Shown: in pieces, positions 15,263-21,297 of the stretch
Layout of the letters: each line of letters begins with the position of its first letter
How positions within the stretch are numbered: the first letter of the stretch is position 1
From: JACRPI01 sp041671005
GTDB lineage: Archaea > Nanobdellota > Nanobdellia > Woesearchaeales > DSVV01
NCBI GenBank assembly: GCA_041671005.1
Contig: JBAZCJ010000005.1
Location: forward strand, 1-27,122
DNA length: 27,122 bases
Direction: 5' to 3'
Position numbers and translations under genes: made by a program
The notes under the pieces: model-generated
Told to the model about the DNA's origin: nothing
Databases searched by the model: none
What the model saw: only the letters and a program-made list of their open reading frames with translations

Positions 15263-16126
15263 ATGGTAGAAACACTTATATTAGATTTTGATTTAAACGA
15301 TGATGAATTAAAATATAATTTAATTAGGATAATTTATGAAAGAGAAAATGATAAAGGTGTTTCGCCTTTTGAATGTAGTGGTGATTTACAAAGAGTACAT
15401 AACTTAGATAATTACATACCTATTGAGAAAAGAAGATATTTTTTGCTTTATAATGATAATAATCAAGCTATTTTCAAAAAAAGGCTTCTATCTTTGCTTC
15501 AAGAACTAATAAATGATGGTTGGGTTATTAAAGGAACTCCTAAAGGAGAATCATTTTATGGACTTACATCAAATGGTAAAGAAAAATTTCAGAAGGGTGA
15601 ATTTAACGATTGGAAGCAAATAACTTCTAATTTAATTGAAACCGTTTTACCATTATTACCAAATGACTTACTTAAAGAATACTTTAAAGAAGCTTGGGTA
15701 TGTTATCATAACCAAAGATTGAAAATTGCACCGATCTTTTTATTAGGTGCTGTTTCTGAAGGAATAATAATGCATTTATTGCAAGAATATGAACAGTTTG
15801 TCATAAAAAATTCATTGCCGTCTTTCTCATTATCAAATGGAATTGCTAGGGATTTTTCTAAATTTCTTCTTCATTTTGAAACTAATAACGTGAAAAAAGA
15901 AATAAAAAAAACTACAACTCTTTCAAAAGAAGACTGTAACGCACTGAACGAATTAGAAAATTATTGTGCTTTTTTCTTTAATATTTATAGGCATAGCAGA
16001 AACGATACAGGTCACCTTAAACCAATAGAAATTACAAGAGAGATGATTAAAGTTTATTTTGTTTCCTTTAAAAGATATATAGAGTATGTTTCCTTGATTA
16101 TAATGATATTAAATAAAAAACAATAA
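15263..16126 (+). CDS. winged-helix plus HEPN-like domain protein
   Basis: A 287-residue protein with two recognisable parts. Residues about 12-115 look like a winged helix-turn-helix (helices around YNLIRIIYERENDKG and KRLLSLLQELINDGWVI, then a wing with GESFYGLTSNGKEKFQKG). Residues about 120-285 form an all-helical domain that ends with NIYRHSRNDTGHLKP; R246-x4-H251 is the HEPN RNase motif, and its place in the last third matches the family. HEPN proteins with this motif are commonly metal-independent RNases used as toxins or abortive-infection effectors. The protein is coupled to the upstream membrane gene (1 bp gap). Motif-level assignment: HEPN likely, RNase activity possible, function in this organism unknown. 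Confidence 0.7.
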   Translation: MVETLILDFDLNDDELKYNLIRIIYERENDKGVSPFECSGDLQRVHNLDNYIPIEKRRYFLLYNDNNQAIFKKRLLSLLQELINDGWVIKGTPKGESFYGLTSNGKEKFQKGEFNDWKQITSNLIETVLPLLPNDLLKEYFKEAWVCYHNQRLKIAPIFLLGAVSEGIIMHLLQEYEQFVIKNSLPSFSLSNGIARDFSKFLLHFETNNVKKEIKKTTTLSKEDCNALNELENYCAFFFNIYRHSRNDTGHLKPIEITREMIKVYFVSFKRYIEYVSLIIMILNKKQ

Positions 16127-16197
16127 GATGAAAATTGAGAGTTTCTGATGCAAATATTTTAGAAACTTATTTGAAGAAGTTCAGTTTTATCCTTTAA

Positions 16198-16610
16198 ATG
16201 GCAATCTCATTTCAATTTATTCTAAATCAAATGTGGATAGCAACATTATTTCCTGTAGGATTATTACAAATTTTACCTGCAATTACTTTAATTGCAATTG
16301 GTTGGATTGTTGAAGTAAAATATACTTCAAGAATTACTTTATTTGCTAATGCAATTGCACTTTCTACTTATTTTTATCAATTTCAAAATCTCAAAGTGTG
16401 GATTATATATTATATTAATTTTGTAACTATATTGGGAATTATTGCAATTATAAGTTATATATTAAAAGAAAAATTAGGGATAAGAAAAGCGGGTTTACCT
16501 AAANNNNNNNNNNACCTAAAGAATTTTATGATATTGCTCGGATTGGTGGTTCTGTTATTTCAGGATTGCTCTTATTATATGGTTTGAATATACAATATGG
16601 TTGGTTATAA
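16198..16610 (+). CDS. small multi-spanning membrane protein, interrupted by scaffold gap
   Basis: From ATG 16198 the frame runs to the N run at 16504-16513. The bases before and after the gap are the same (ACCTAAA at 16497-16503 and 16514-16520). If the gap and one copy are removed, the frame continues as LPKEFYDIARIGGSVISGL and ends at TAA 16608-16610, giving about 131 residues. Read through the Ns at face value, the frame instead shifts and stops at 16587. Hydrophobic segments: about 17-37, 46-62, 68-90 and 110-128, so a four-helix membrane protein is likely. No family recognised. Confidence 0.6.
16504..16513. other. assembly gap (10 Ns)
   Basis: Ten Ns flanked on each side by ACCTAAA. 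A 10-N run is a common placeholder for a scaffold join of unknown length, and the shared 7-mer suggests that the contig ends actually overlap. Confidence 0.9.
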
Positions 16611-16730
16611 ACAATAACATTTGGTTTGTATTAGTCTTCTTGCTCTTCAATAGCACCAGAATTTAGACTCTCATTTTCTAGTAGTAACAACTCAATAATC
16701 TTTATAAGTTAGATATCTTTCTTTGACTTA

Positions 16731-17651
16731 ATGGTAAATGATGAAGGTTTGGCTACTAGATTGAAGAGGATGGGTAGAAGAGGCTGGACTTTAAAACCGT
16801 ATAACATGTGGGGAAAAGATAAGCCTTGTCCACCAAGATTAGTTGTAAATGTATATCAAGGATGTGAATTTGCCCATAAATATTGTTACATTGCTGATTG
16901 TGTAAAACCACAAGAAGGGTTTAGAGAACATTTACAAGATAGAATTAGAGAAGCCAAAAGATTAGGTTTAGAAGACGTCTTTGTTATTGTTTCTTCTAGC
17001 ACAGATCCGTTTCAGCCAATTGAAAGAGAAAAAAGAGATTCACTTTTTGCTTTAGACTCTTTGCTTTCAAATGGTTTTCCTGTTTTAGTTATGACTAGAA
17101 ATCCACAAATATTATTAGAAAAAGAATATCGAAAAGTAATTGAGAATCCAAGATTATACGTTGATGTTTCTGTTCCATCAACTCATGAAAATGATCCAGA
17201 TTCTGTTTTTTATAGTGCAATTGCTCCTTCACTAGATGGAATTTTTGGAGCAATCAGAGAACTTTCTGATACGGGAATATATGTAAGAGTAAAAGTTGAA
17301 CCTATTGTTCCAACTACAAATATGATTCATGGACAAACTGAAGAAGAAATTAAAGAAGTTATTAGACGTTCAAAAGATGCAGGTGTAAAAACAATAATTT
17401 CAAAAACAATGAGACTAAATGAGCATGTTCCAAGAGGGTTGTATGATGCATTAATTGTATATTACCAGTCTAATGGAGAAAGAGAAAGTTATGGTAATAC
17501 TACTAATTTAGTTTTAAGATCAGAATTGAGAAGACAATTATTACAACCAGTTTATGAAGCATCTAGAGAATATGCAATCCCATTTTGTGCTTGTGTTGAT
17601 GCAGATGTTTTTTCAGAAAGAACAGTTAGTTGCAGATTTGAAAAATATTAA
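16731..17651 (+). CDS. SPL-like radical SAM protein with altered cluster motif
   Basis: A 306-residue protein of the spore-photoproduct-lyase-like / Rv2578c-type radical SAM group. Support: the start PPRLVVNVYQGCEFAHKYCY, the strand VIVSSSTDPFQPIEREKRD (STDPYQPxE is diagnostic), VLVMTRNPQIL, VDVSVPSTHE, and VRVKVEPIVP. The cluster motif should be C-x3-C-x2-C; here it is C45-x3-H49-x2-C52, with an extra C57, so the middle cysteine is a histidine (CAT at 16875-16877). The rest of the fold looks intact. A TTTATAAG box (about 16699-16706) lies 28 nt before the ATG. The reaction catalysed is unknown; a histidine-ligated cluster, use of C57, or loss of activity are all possible. Confidence 0.8.
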   Translation: MVNDEGLATRLKRMGRRGWTLKPYNMWGKDKPCPPRLVVNVYQGCEFAHKYCYIADCVKPQEGFREHLQDRIREAKRLGLEDVFVIVSSSTDPFQPIEREKRDSLFALDSLLSNGFPVLVMTRNPQILLEKEYRKVIENPRLYVDVSVPSTHENDPDSVFYSAIAPSLDGIFGAIRELSDTGIYVRVKVEPIVPTTNMIHGQTEEEIKEVIRRSKDAGVKTIISKTMRLNEHVPRGLYDALIVYYQSNGERESYGNTTNLVLRSELRRQLLQPVYEASREYAIPFCACVDADVFSERTVSCRFEKY

Positions 17652-17787
17652 TTCTCCTTGCTTCACAGTAATAACAGAAAACATTAATCCTCGTCGGTAA
17701 TTTTCACAAGTTATATAAACTTTGAAGTTTATAGTATTATAAAATAATAGAGAAGCCACTATGGGCATCAACAAAGTGTCATGATTA

Positions 17788-17819
17788 GGGAGCGGGGATT
17801 AGACAGTGTGTTCGACGCC
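17788..17819 (+). repeat. attachment-site-like repeat, copy B
   Basis: 32 bases identical to copy C at 19871-19902, in the same orientation. The first 13 (GGGAGCGGGGATT) match the 3' end of tRNA-Tyr plus two bases. Confidence 0.75.
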
Positions 17820-17865
17820 CAAGGTTTTGGACACATTGTTCCCTTTCTTCTTTTGGTTGATTTTA

Positions 17866-17887
17866 GACCACGTTTGTGGTCTTTTTT
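17866..17887 (+). terminator. hairpin terminator, dispersed family copy 1
   Basis: GACCAC - GTTT - GTGGTC followed by TTTTTT and CACAA. The same design, including TTTTCACAA after the stem, occurs on the minus strand at 19717-19748 and 21241-21271. Confidence 0.6.
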
Positions 17888-17909
17888 CACAATAAATGTT
17901 TCGATCAAA

Positions 17910-18635
17910 CTATTTTTCTGCATGTTCCCAAAGTTGTTTGAAGTATGTTGTAAGTGCTTCTGCAACTCCTGGTGCTTCGATGATAATGGCAAATGGTTTT
18001 TCTGCTGCACTCCAGATAGCTATTTTATCTTTAAGAGCAACAAAACTGATATCACTTTGTTGCTGGTCAAGAGTTCTTATTCTTGTTGGAAATCTCTTTT
18101 TGATTTCAGGTACTTTTGCTGCAGCGTCTTTTGTCATAATGATTTTCGCATCTATGTTTTTCTTGACAAGTTCGTTCATAATGTGCGGAAAATCATATTT
18201 TATTTTCTCGATAAATTCGTTTGGGTTCTGACTACCGCCAAGCGTATAGAAATACGGACTTTTTATGACTTCTCTAACATATGTTTTGATTCCCACTGTG
18301 CCTTCATAAATTTGAACGTTAATTTCTTGTGTTGTTTCTTGTTTTATTTTTTTAAGTTTTTCAACTGTGAAAGCTACTTTTGTTCGTTGCTCATCAAGCT
18401 CACGCAAAAAGTTTTCTGGCGGTGCTGCAAGATAAAGGCGCTTTCCATCTCTAATAATATGCGTGACAAACGCTTTCTCTTCCAAAGTTTTCAGAATATT
18501 GTAAGTAAAAGAACGGTCGAGTGAAATCTTCTTTGCAAGTTCGCCAGCGCTTTGTCCTGATTGTTTGAGGAGTGCCAAATACAGTTGTGCTTGGTTCGCA
18601 GTAAGTCCTAAATTAATGAGTTCTTGAATATCCAT
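17910..18635 (-). CDS. TrmB-family transcriptional regulator
   Basis: A 241-residue archaeal regulator. Residues 1-70 are a TrmB winged helix (MDIQELINLGLTANQAQLYLALLKQSGQSAGELAKKISLDRSFTYNILKTLEEKAFV), followed by a short coiled coil (LDEQRTKVAFTVEKLKKIKQE, about 80-100) and a PLD-like effector domain (VQIYEGTVGIKTYVREVI onward). Larger TrmB proteins carry an added sugar-binding domain; it is absent here, so the ligand is unknown. A palindrome lies just upstream of its TATA box, suggesting autoregulation and control of the divergent gene at 18744. It sits in the island between repeat copies B and C. Lysine- and alanine-rich, with somewhat higher GC than the flanking unknown genes. Confidence 0.88.
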   Translation of the reverse strand: MDIQELINLGLTANQAQLYLALLKQSGQSAGELAKKISLDRSFTYNILKTLEEKAFVTHIIRDGKRLYLAAPPENFLRELDEQRTKVAFTVEKLKKIKQETTQEINVQIYEGTVGIKTYVREVIKSPYFYTLGGSQNPNEFIEKIKYDFPHIMNELVKKNIDAKIIMTKDAAAKVPEIKKRFPTRIRTLDQQQSDISFVALKDKIAIWSAAEKPFAIIIEAPGVAEALTTYFKQLWEHAEK

Positions 18636-18656
18636 ACTGATGAAAATACAACAGAA

Positions 18657-18689
18657 GTATATAAGTGTTGTTGTTATATGCTACAACAA
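18657..18689. promoter_or_regulatory. promoter and palindromic operator of the TrmB-like gene
   Basis: TTGTTGT - 8 nt - ACAACAA (18668-18689) is a perfect 7-bp inverted repeat. Next to it, CTTATATA on the minus strand (about 18657-18664) lies about 26 nt before the TrmB-like start at 18635. The position directly upstream of the TATA box fits an operator bound by the adjacent TrmB-like protein. Confidence 0.5.
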
Positions 18690-18743
18690 GGATTTATTAG
18701 TTAAAGATAATTTCTTTATTTTTAGAACAAGAGGAATCAGAAA

Positions 18744-19496
18744 ATGCCAAAAGAAATTCGAATAGGTGATGAAATACTTTACCGTTATCCTAGTGAAGGT
18801 TCTGCTCCGTTAGTAGATTGCTATGCTGAATGTGAACAAGCTGGGTTAGTAGTAGCTTCTGGAAAATATATAGCTAAATTGCGTGCTACTTATAATGAAA
18901 CAGATTCTCCTGCATGGAAGTATCTAAAAGGCTTTACTAGCAGCATTGCAGGGATTGGTTGTTTGGATTCTCAACCAATGATTGTCGTTGCTCATACAAA
19001 TCATCCTTTAATGACTTCTGATGTAATTAGAAAATTTAAAGCAGATCATCAAAGGAAACCTTATCTTTATGGAATTATTCTTCATCAAGAAGAAGTTTTA
19101 GATGTGATTAATCGATATAGAAATGTAGAAACTCCAACATCAGACATTTTTGTTCTTGAAGGGCCTAGTGCAACGAGTTTAATATTAGGTGATACTGTTG
19201 ATGCAACAATAGACGAAACAAAAAGGACGCTTCTACGTCCATATTTAGGGGATAATAGAATTTTAGAAGATTATCTTAAAGGACTGAATAATAATCATCG
19301 TATGAGTGGTGGGAGGAATACTTTACTCCCAATTGGTGCCTTCTTAAGTATGGAGAATTTTATAAACAATTATCTTACATTTAATCATTTATGGTTTGGT
19401 AATTACCAGATTAGGGGTGATCTTGATGGTGAACTACATAGAGAAAGTTTCTTCCGCTATGACAGCTGCGTTTTCGGGATTAAACCAAAAAGATAA
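18744..19496 (+). CDS. hypothetical protein
   Basis: A 250-residue soluble protein that I do not recognise. The start ATG 18744 has a ribosome binding site GAGGAATC about 8-15 nt upstream. Landmarks: CYAEC at 26-30, hydrophobic strands PMIVVAHTNHPLM (about 78-90) and PYLYGIILHQEEVLDVINRY (about 106-125), IFVLEGPSATSLILGD (about 135-150), and a C-terminus with FNHLWFGNYQIRGDLDGE. The strand-helix alternation suggests an alpha/beta fold. No signal peptide or membrane segment. Divergent from the TrmB-like gene, which may control it. Lies inside the tRNA-Tyr island. Confidence 0.7.
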   Translation: MPKEIRIGDEILYRYPSEGSAPLVDCYAECEQAGLVVASGKYIAKLRATYNETDSPAWKYLKGFTSSIAGIGCLDSQPMIVVAHTNHPLMTSDVIRKFKADHQRKPYLYGIILHQEEVLDVINRYRNVETPTSDIFVLEGPSATSLILGDTVDATIDETKRTLLRPYLGDNRILEDYLKGLNNNHRMSGGRNTLLPIGAFLSMENFINNYLTFNHLWFGNYQIRGDLDGELHRESFFRYDSCVFGIKPKR

Positions 19497-19604
19497 ATAT
19501 TATGCAATTTTGAATATTAATAAAGATTACATCAACAATTTAATCTGTATCGCTTAGTATAGGAGATTTCTCTTTTCTTAATAATAATTCTGCAACAAAC
19601 CTGA

Positions 19605-19712
19605 GAGACTGCACAATATGATGCAACTCCTGCTATTTCCCGAGAAAATGCAGTAAGCGCTCTGAAAGATGCAGAAGAATTTATTACAAAGATTGAAGAG
19701 ATATTGAGCTAA
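19605..19712 (+). pseudogene. remnant of a HEPN-like protein C-terminus
   Basis: After a stop at 19602-19604, a frame of 35 codons without a start codon reads ETAQYDATPAISRENAVSA then LKDAEEFITKIEEILS and stops at 19710-19712. The pattern YDA(T/R)xP..SRENAxxAxKDAEEFIxxIEEIL resembles the C-terminal helix of small HEPN-domain proteins that pair with nucleotidyltransferase antitoxins. No matching upstream part was found, so it is probably a broken gene. Short, hence uncertain. Confidence 0.35.
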
Positions 19713-19716
19713 TCTT

Positions 19717-19748
19717 ATTGTGAAAAGAGGTCCCATTTGTGGTCTCTC
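19717..19748 (-). terminator. hairpin terminator, dispersed family copy 2
   Basis: On the minus strand: GAGACCACAAATGGGACCTC followed by TTTTCACAA. The stem pairs 19726-19732 with 19741-19747 (two G-U pairs on the plus strand). Shares the TTTTCACAA flank with copies 1 and 3. Confidence 0.45.
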
Positions 19749-19870
19749 TTGCTGTATAGTAATGACAAAAAATACAATTCCTCGTCTAGAAAACAGAAGA
19801 GTATAAATAGCTGGGTGCATCATATAATGTTAAGAAGTTGTCATAAGCCCTAGATGCATCATCTTCCATC

Positions 19871-19902
19871 GGGAGCGGGGATTAGACAGTGTGTTCGACG
19901 CC
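19871..19902 (+). repeat. attachment-site-like repeat, copy C
   Basis: Identical over 32 bases to copy B; with the preceding C it matches 14 bases of the tRNA-Tyr 3' region (CGGGAGCGGGGATT). Further left, TTCCATC resembles the tRNA T-loop stretch TTCAAATCC, so the copied part of the tRNA may have been longer. The right end is half of a hairpin: CGACGCC (19896-19902) pairs with GGTGTCG (19907-19913). Confidence 0.75.
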
Positions 19903-19972
19903 GCAGGGTGTCGTACATACTTTATATTTTTATTAATTATTAAAAAAGAATTATCTTAAATTAACTAATCAT

Positions 19973-20485
19973 TTAATCAAATTGTTTAAACTTTTTCCAT
20001 GAATCAATTCTTGTTAATTTATCAATACCTAATGCTAACCCAAGACCTACTGCATATGCTACAAAGTCTTTGGGATCAAAAACTGTTGCTAACCTATCAT
20101 GACCATCTATACCAAAATATTGCAAAACTTCTGCAGTATAAGCAAGTGCAAGAACACTTCCTAAAATATATTTTGGTTTAGCGATCCCATCTTCAGGATT
20201 AATTCCTCCTGTTAAAAAACGACTCCAATAATACAAAGCCATTGGAAGTGTTACATCAAAACCATACCCGGTTATTATTTCTTTATAAGCTTCTGGAACC
20301 ATTGCAGCAATTTCATTTCTCTTAAGATCAAGAACATTAGATACATAACCAGAGCTTAAAACCATAGATAAGTCTATCATTTTTTGTAATGTTAGGATTC
20401 CTAAATAACGTAAAGGATTAGTTTTCTTTCTTTCATCATTAGCATCGATAAAGTCAAATTTTGTTAATAAAGTATCAAGAGTCAT
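19973..20485 (-). CDS. hypothetical, probably membrane-associated protein
   Basis: A 170-residue protein. Moderately hydrophobic segments: LPMALYYWSRFL (about 80-91), YILGSVLALAYTAEVLQYFGI (about 105-125) and FVAYAVGLGLALGIDKL (about 141-157). The end FDPKDFVAYAVGLGLALGID resembles the last helix of VanZ-like or related small membrane proteins, where D-P-x-D precedes a glycine-rich helix; this is only resemblance. The N-terminal half is soluble and charged. A GAGGAATT sits about 10 nt before ATG 20485. The gene faces left, and its downstream side runs into repeat copy C. Function unknown. Confidence 0.6.
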   Translation of the reverse strand: MTLDTLLTKFDFIDANDERKKTNPLRYLGILTLQKMIDLSMVLSSGYVSNVLDLKRNEIAAMVPEAYKEIITGYGFDVTLPMALYYWSRFLTGGINPEDGIAKPKYILGSVLALAYTAEVLQYFGIDGHDRLATVFDPKDFVAYAVGLGLALGIDKLTRIDSWKKFKQFD

Positions 20486-20545
20486 ATATCTAATTCCTCA
20501 TTGGTTTGAATATTTTTAAGGATTTAATAATTATATTTGAATTAG

Positions 20546-21136
20546 TCACTTTTTCCTCATAACTAATAGTCTGTACCCTTTTTTAGCATTACTTGATTCT
20601 GGATCTTCTTCTGACGCAGCTCGTGTATCTGACCATACAGCTTCATTTTCAAAAAATTTTGCTTTGATTAATTTAGCACCAAATATTCTCCAAGTCTCTT
20701 TTTCTGTTTCATTTCTGGAAGTATCATACAGAGAATTTTCACCATATGAAATGTCATACCCAACGACAATTATACTTCCACCTTTTTTTGTAATTCTTCC
20801 TACGTGATATCCAGCTCTTAATGTAACTAATAAATCTCTGCGATAAGCTGGATCAACAAGACCTATTCGTTGTGTATATTGACCAATAAGTTTTTCATCT
20901 ATTGGAGAAGGAGTACATTCTTGTCCTAGTTCTGGAAAAGTGAAAATAGTTACATCTGCAAATTCATTAGGAAGTCTTAAACTTAATAGATCATCTAAAA
21001 CTAATGTGCAAGATCTTGTTTTTGGTTCTTTATACAAATCTTCTGAAGTTGTGGAAGGTGTAACAATAGAAGCTTGTTGATACTCAGGTGATGCGCTTCT
21101 AGCATTCCATTCTACAGTTCTATTGTGAAGATACAT
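20546..21136 (-). CDS. hypothetical protein, possible methyltransferase C-terminal half
   Basis: A 196-residue protein that I do not recognise with confidence. The middle LVLDDLLSLRLPNEFADVTIFTFPELG (about 45-71) and the late strand ITKKGGSIIVVGYD (about 114-127), followed by a closing RLLVMRKK strand, have the rhythm of the second half of a class I SAM-dependent methyltransferase (D...FD.v......P...GG.iiv.gyd). The glycine-rich SAM loop expected in the first 40 residues is not visible, so it may be a shortened or inactive homologue, or unrelated. A TCTTTAAAAA box lies about 29 nt before the ATG. Same direction as the B12 radical SAM gene but separated from it by a terminator-like hairpin. 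Confidence 0.55.
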   Translation of the reverse strand: MYLHNRTVEWNARSASPEYQQASIVTPSTTSEDLYKEPKTRSCTLVLDDLLSLRLPNEFADVTIFTFPELGQECTPSPIDEKLIGQYTQRIGLVDPAYRRDLLVTLRAGYHVGRITKKGGSIIVVGYDISYGENSLYDTSRNETEKETWRIFGAKLIKAKFFENEAVWSDTRAASEEDPESSNAKKGYRLLVMRKK

Positions 21137-21240
21137 AGAATCTGTAGAAACCTTACTTTGTTTTTAAAGATTATGGGCTTTTATTTACTTAATAGTAGTG
21201 TTTTGATCTCTTTGAAATGTCCTTTAAAATAGTAAAAAAA

Positions 21241-21271
21241 TGTTGTGAAAAGCGACCACATGTGTGGTCTC
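21241..21271 (-). terminator. bidirectional hairpin terminator, dispersed family copy 3
   Basis: GACCAC (21254-21259) - ATGT - GTGGTC (21264-21269). On the plus strand it is followed by TCTTTTT; on the minus strand by GCTTTTCACAA and later a long T run. On the minus strand it lies 29 bp after the stop of the B12 radical SAM gene and so probably ends its transcript. Confidence 0.65.
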
Positions 21272-21297
21272 TTTTTCAAATAAATTAATCTATTAAA

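Larger units (their letters stand above)
17709..17890 (+). ncRNA. candidate small RNA containing repeat copy B
   Basis: A TATA box GTTATATAAAC (17709-17719) predicts a transcript start near 17740, and a hairpin with a T run (17866-17887) would end it, giving about 150 nt with no convincing open frame. Inside, TGGGCATC (17762-17769) pairs with GACGCCCA (17814-17821) with one A-C mismatch, enclosing the GGGAGCGGGGATT repeat. The sum of promoter, stem and terminator suggests a transcribed RNA, but this is inference. The alternative is a simple attachment site next to a terminator. Confidence 0.35.
19497..19972. other. gene-poor stretch with remnant, hairpin and repeat copy C
   Basis: This 476-bp stretch has no complete gene. 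It holds a decayed open frame (19605-19712), hairpin family copy 2 (19726-19747), two copies of TGCATCAT about 40 nt apart (near 19817 and 19854), and repeat copy C (19871-19902) with its own hairpin. The rest is A+T-rich with nothing recognised. It is likely the right edge of the island. Confidence 0.6.

Noticed and set aside
16621..16700. Minus-strand frame IELLLLENESLNSGAIEEQED followed by a stop, possibly a gene end.
   Set aside because: Only about 24 codons, no start codon, and a stop just upstream; too short to support even as a remnant.
17788..17830. Resemblance of the repeat (GGGGATT...TTCGACG) to the 5' end of bacterial tmRNA.
   Set aside because: The match is short, no tag-peptide frame or tRNA-like partner half is found downstream, archaea lack tmRNA, and the first part is explained by the tRNA-Tyr 3' end.
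17781..18524. A long plus-strand frame (about 247 codons) opposite the TrmB-like gene.
   Set aside because: Its translation is Cys/Phe-rich nonsense typical of an antisense shadow; the minus-strand frame has clear TrmB motifs.
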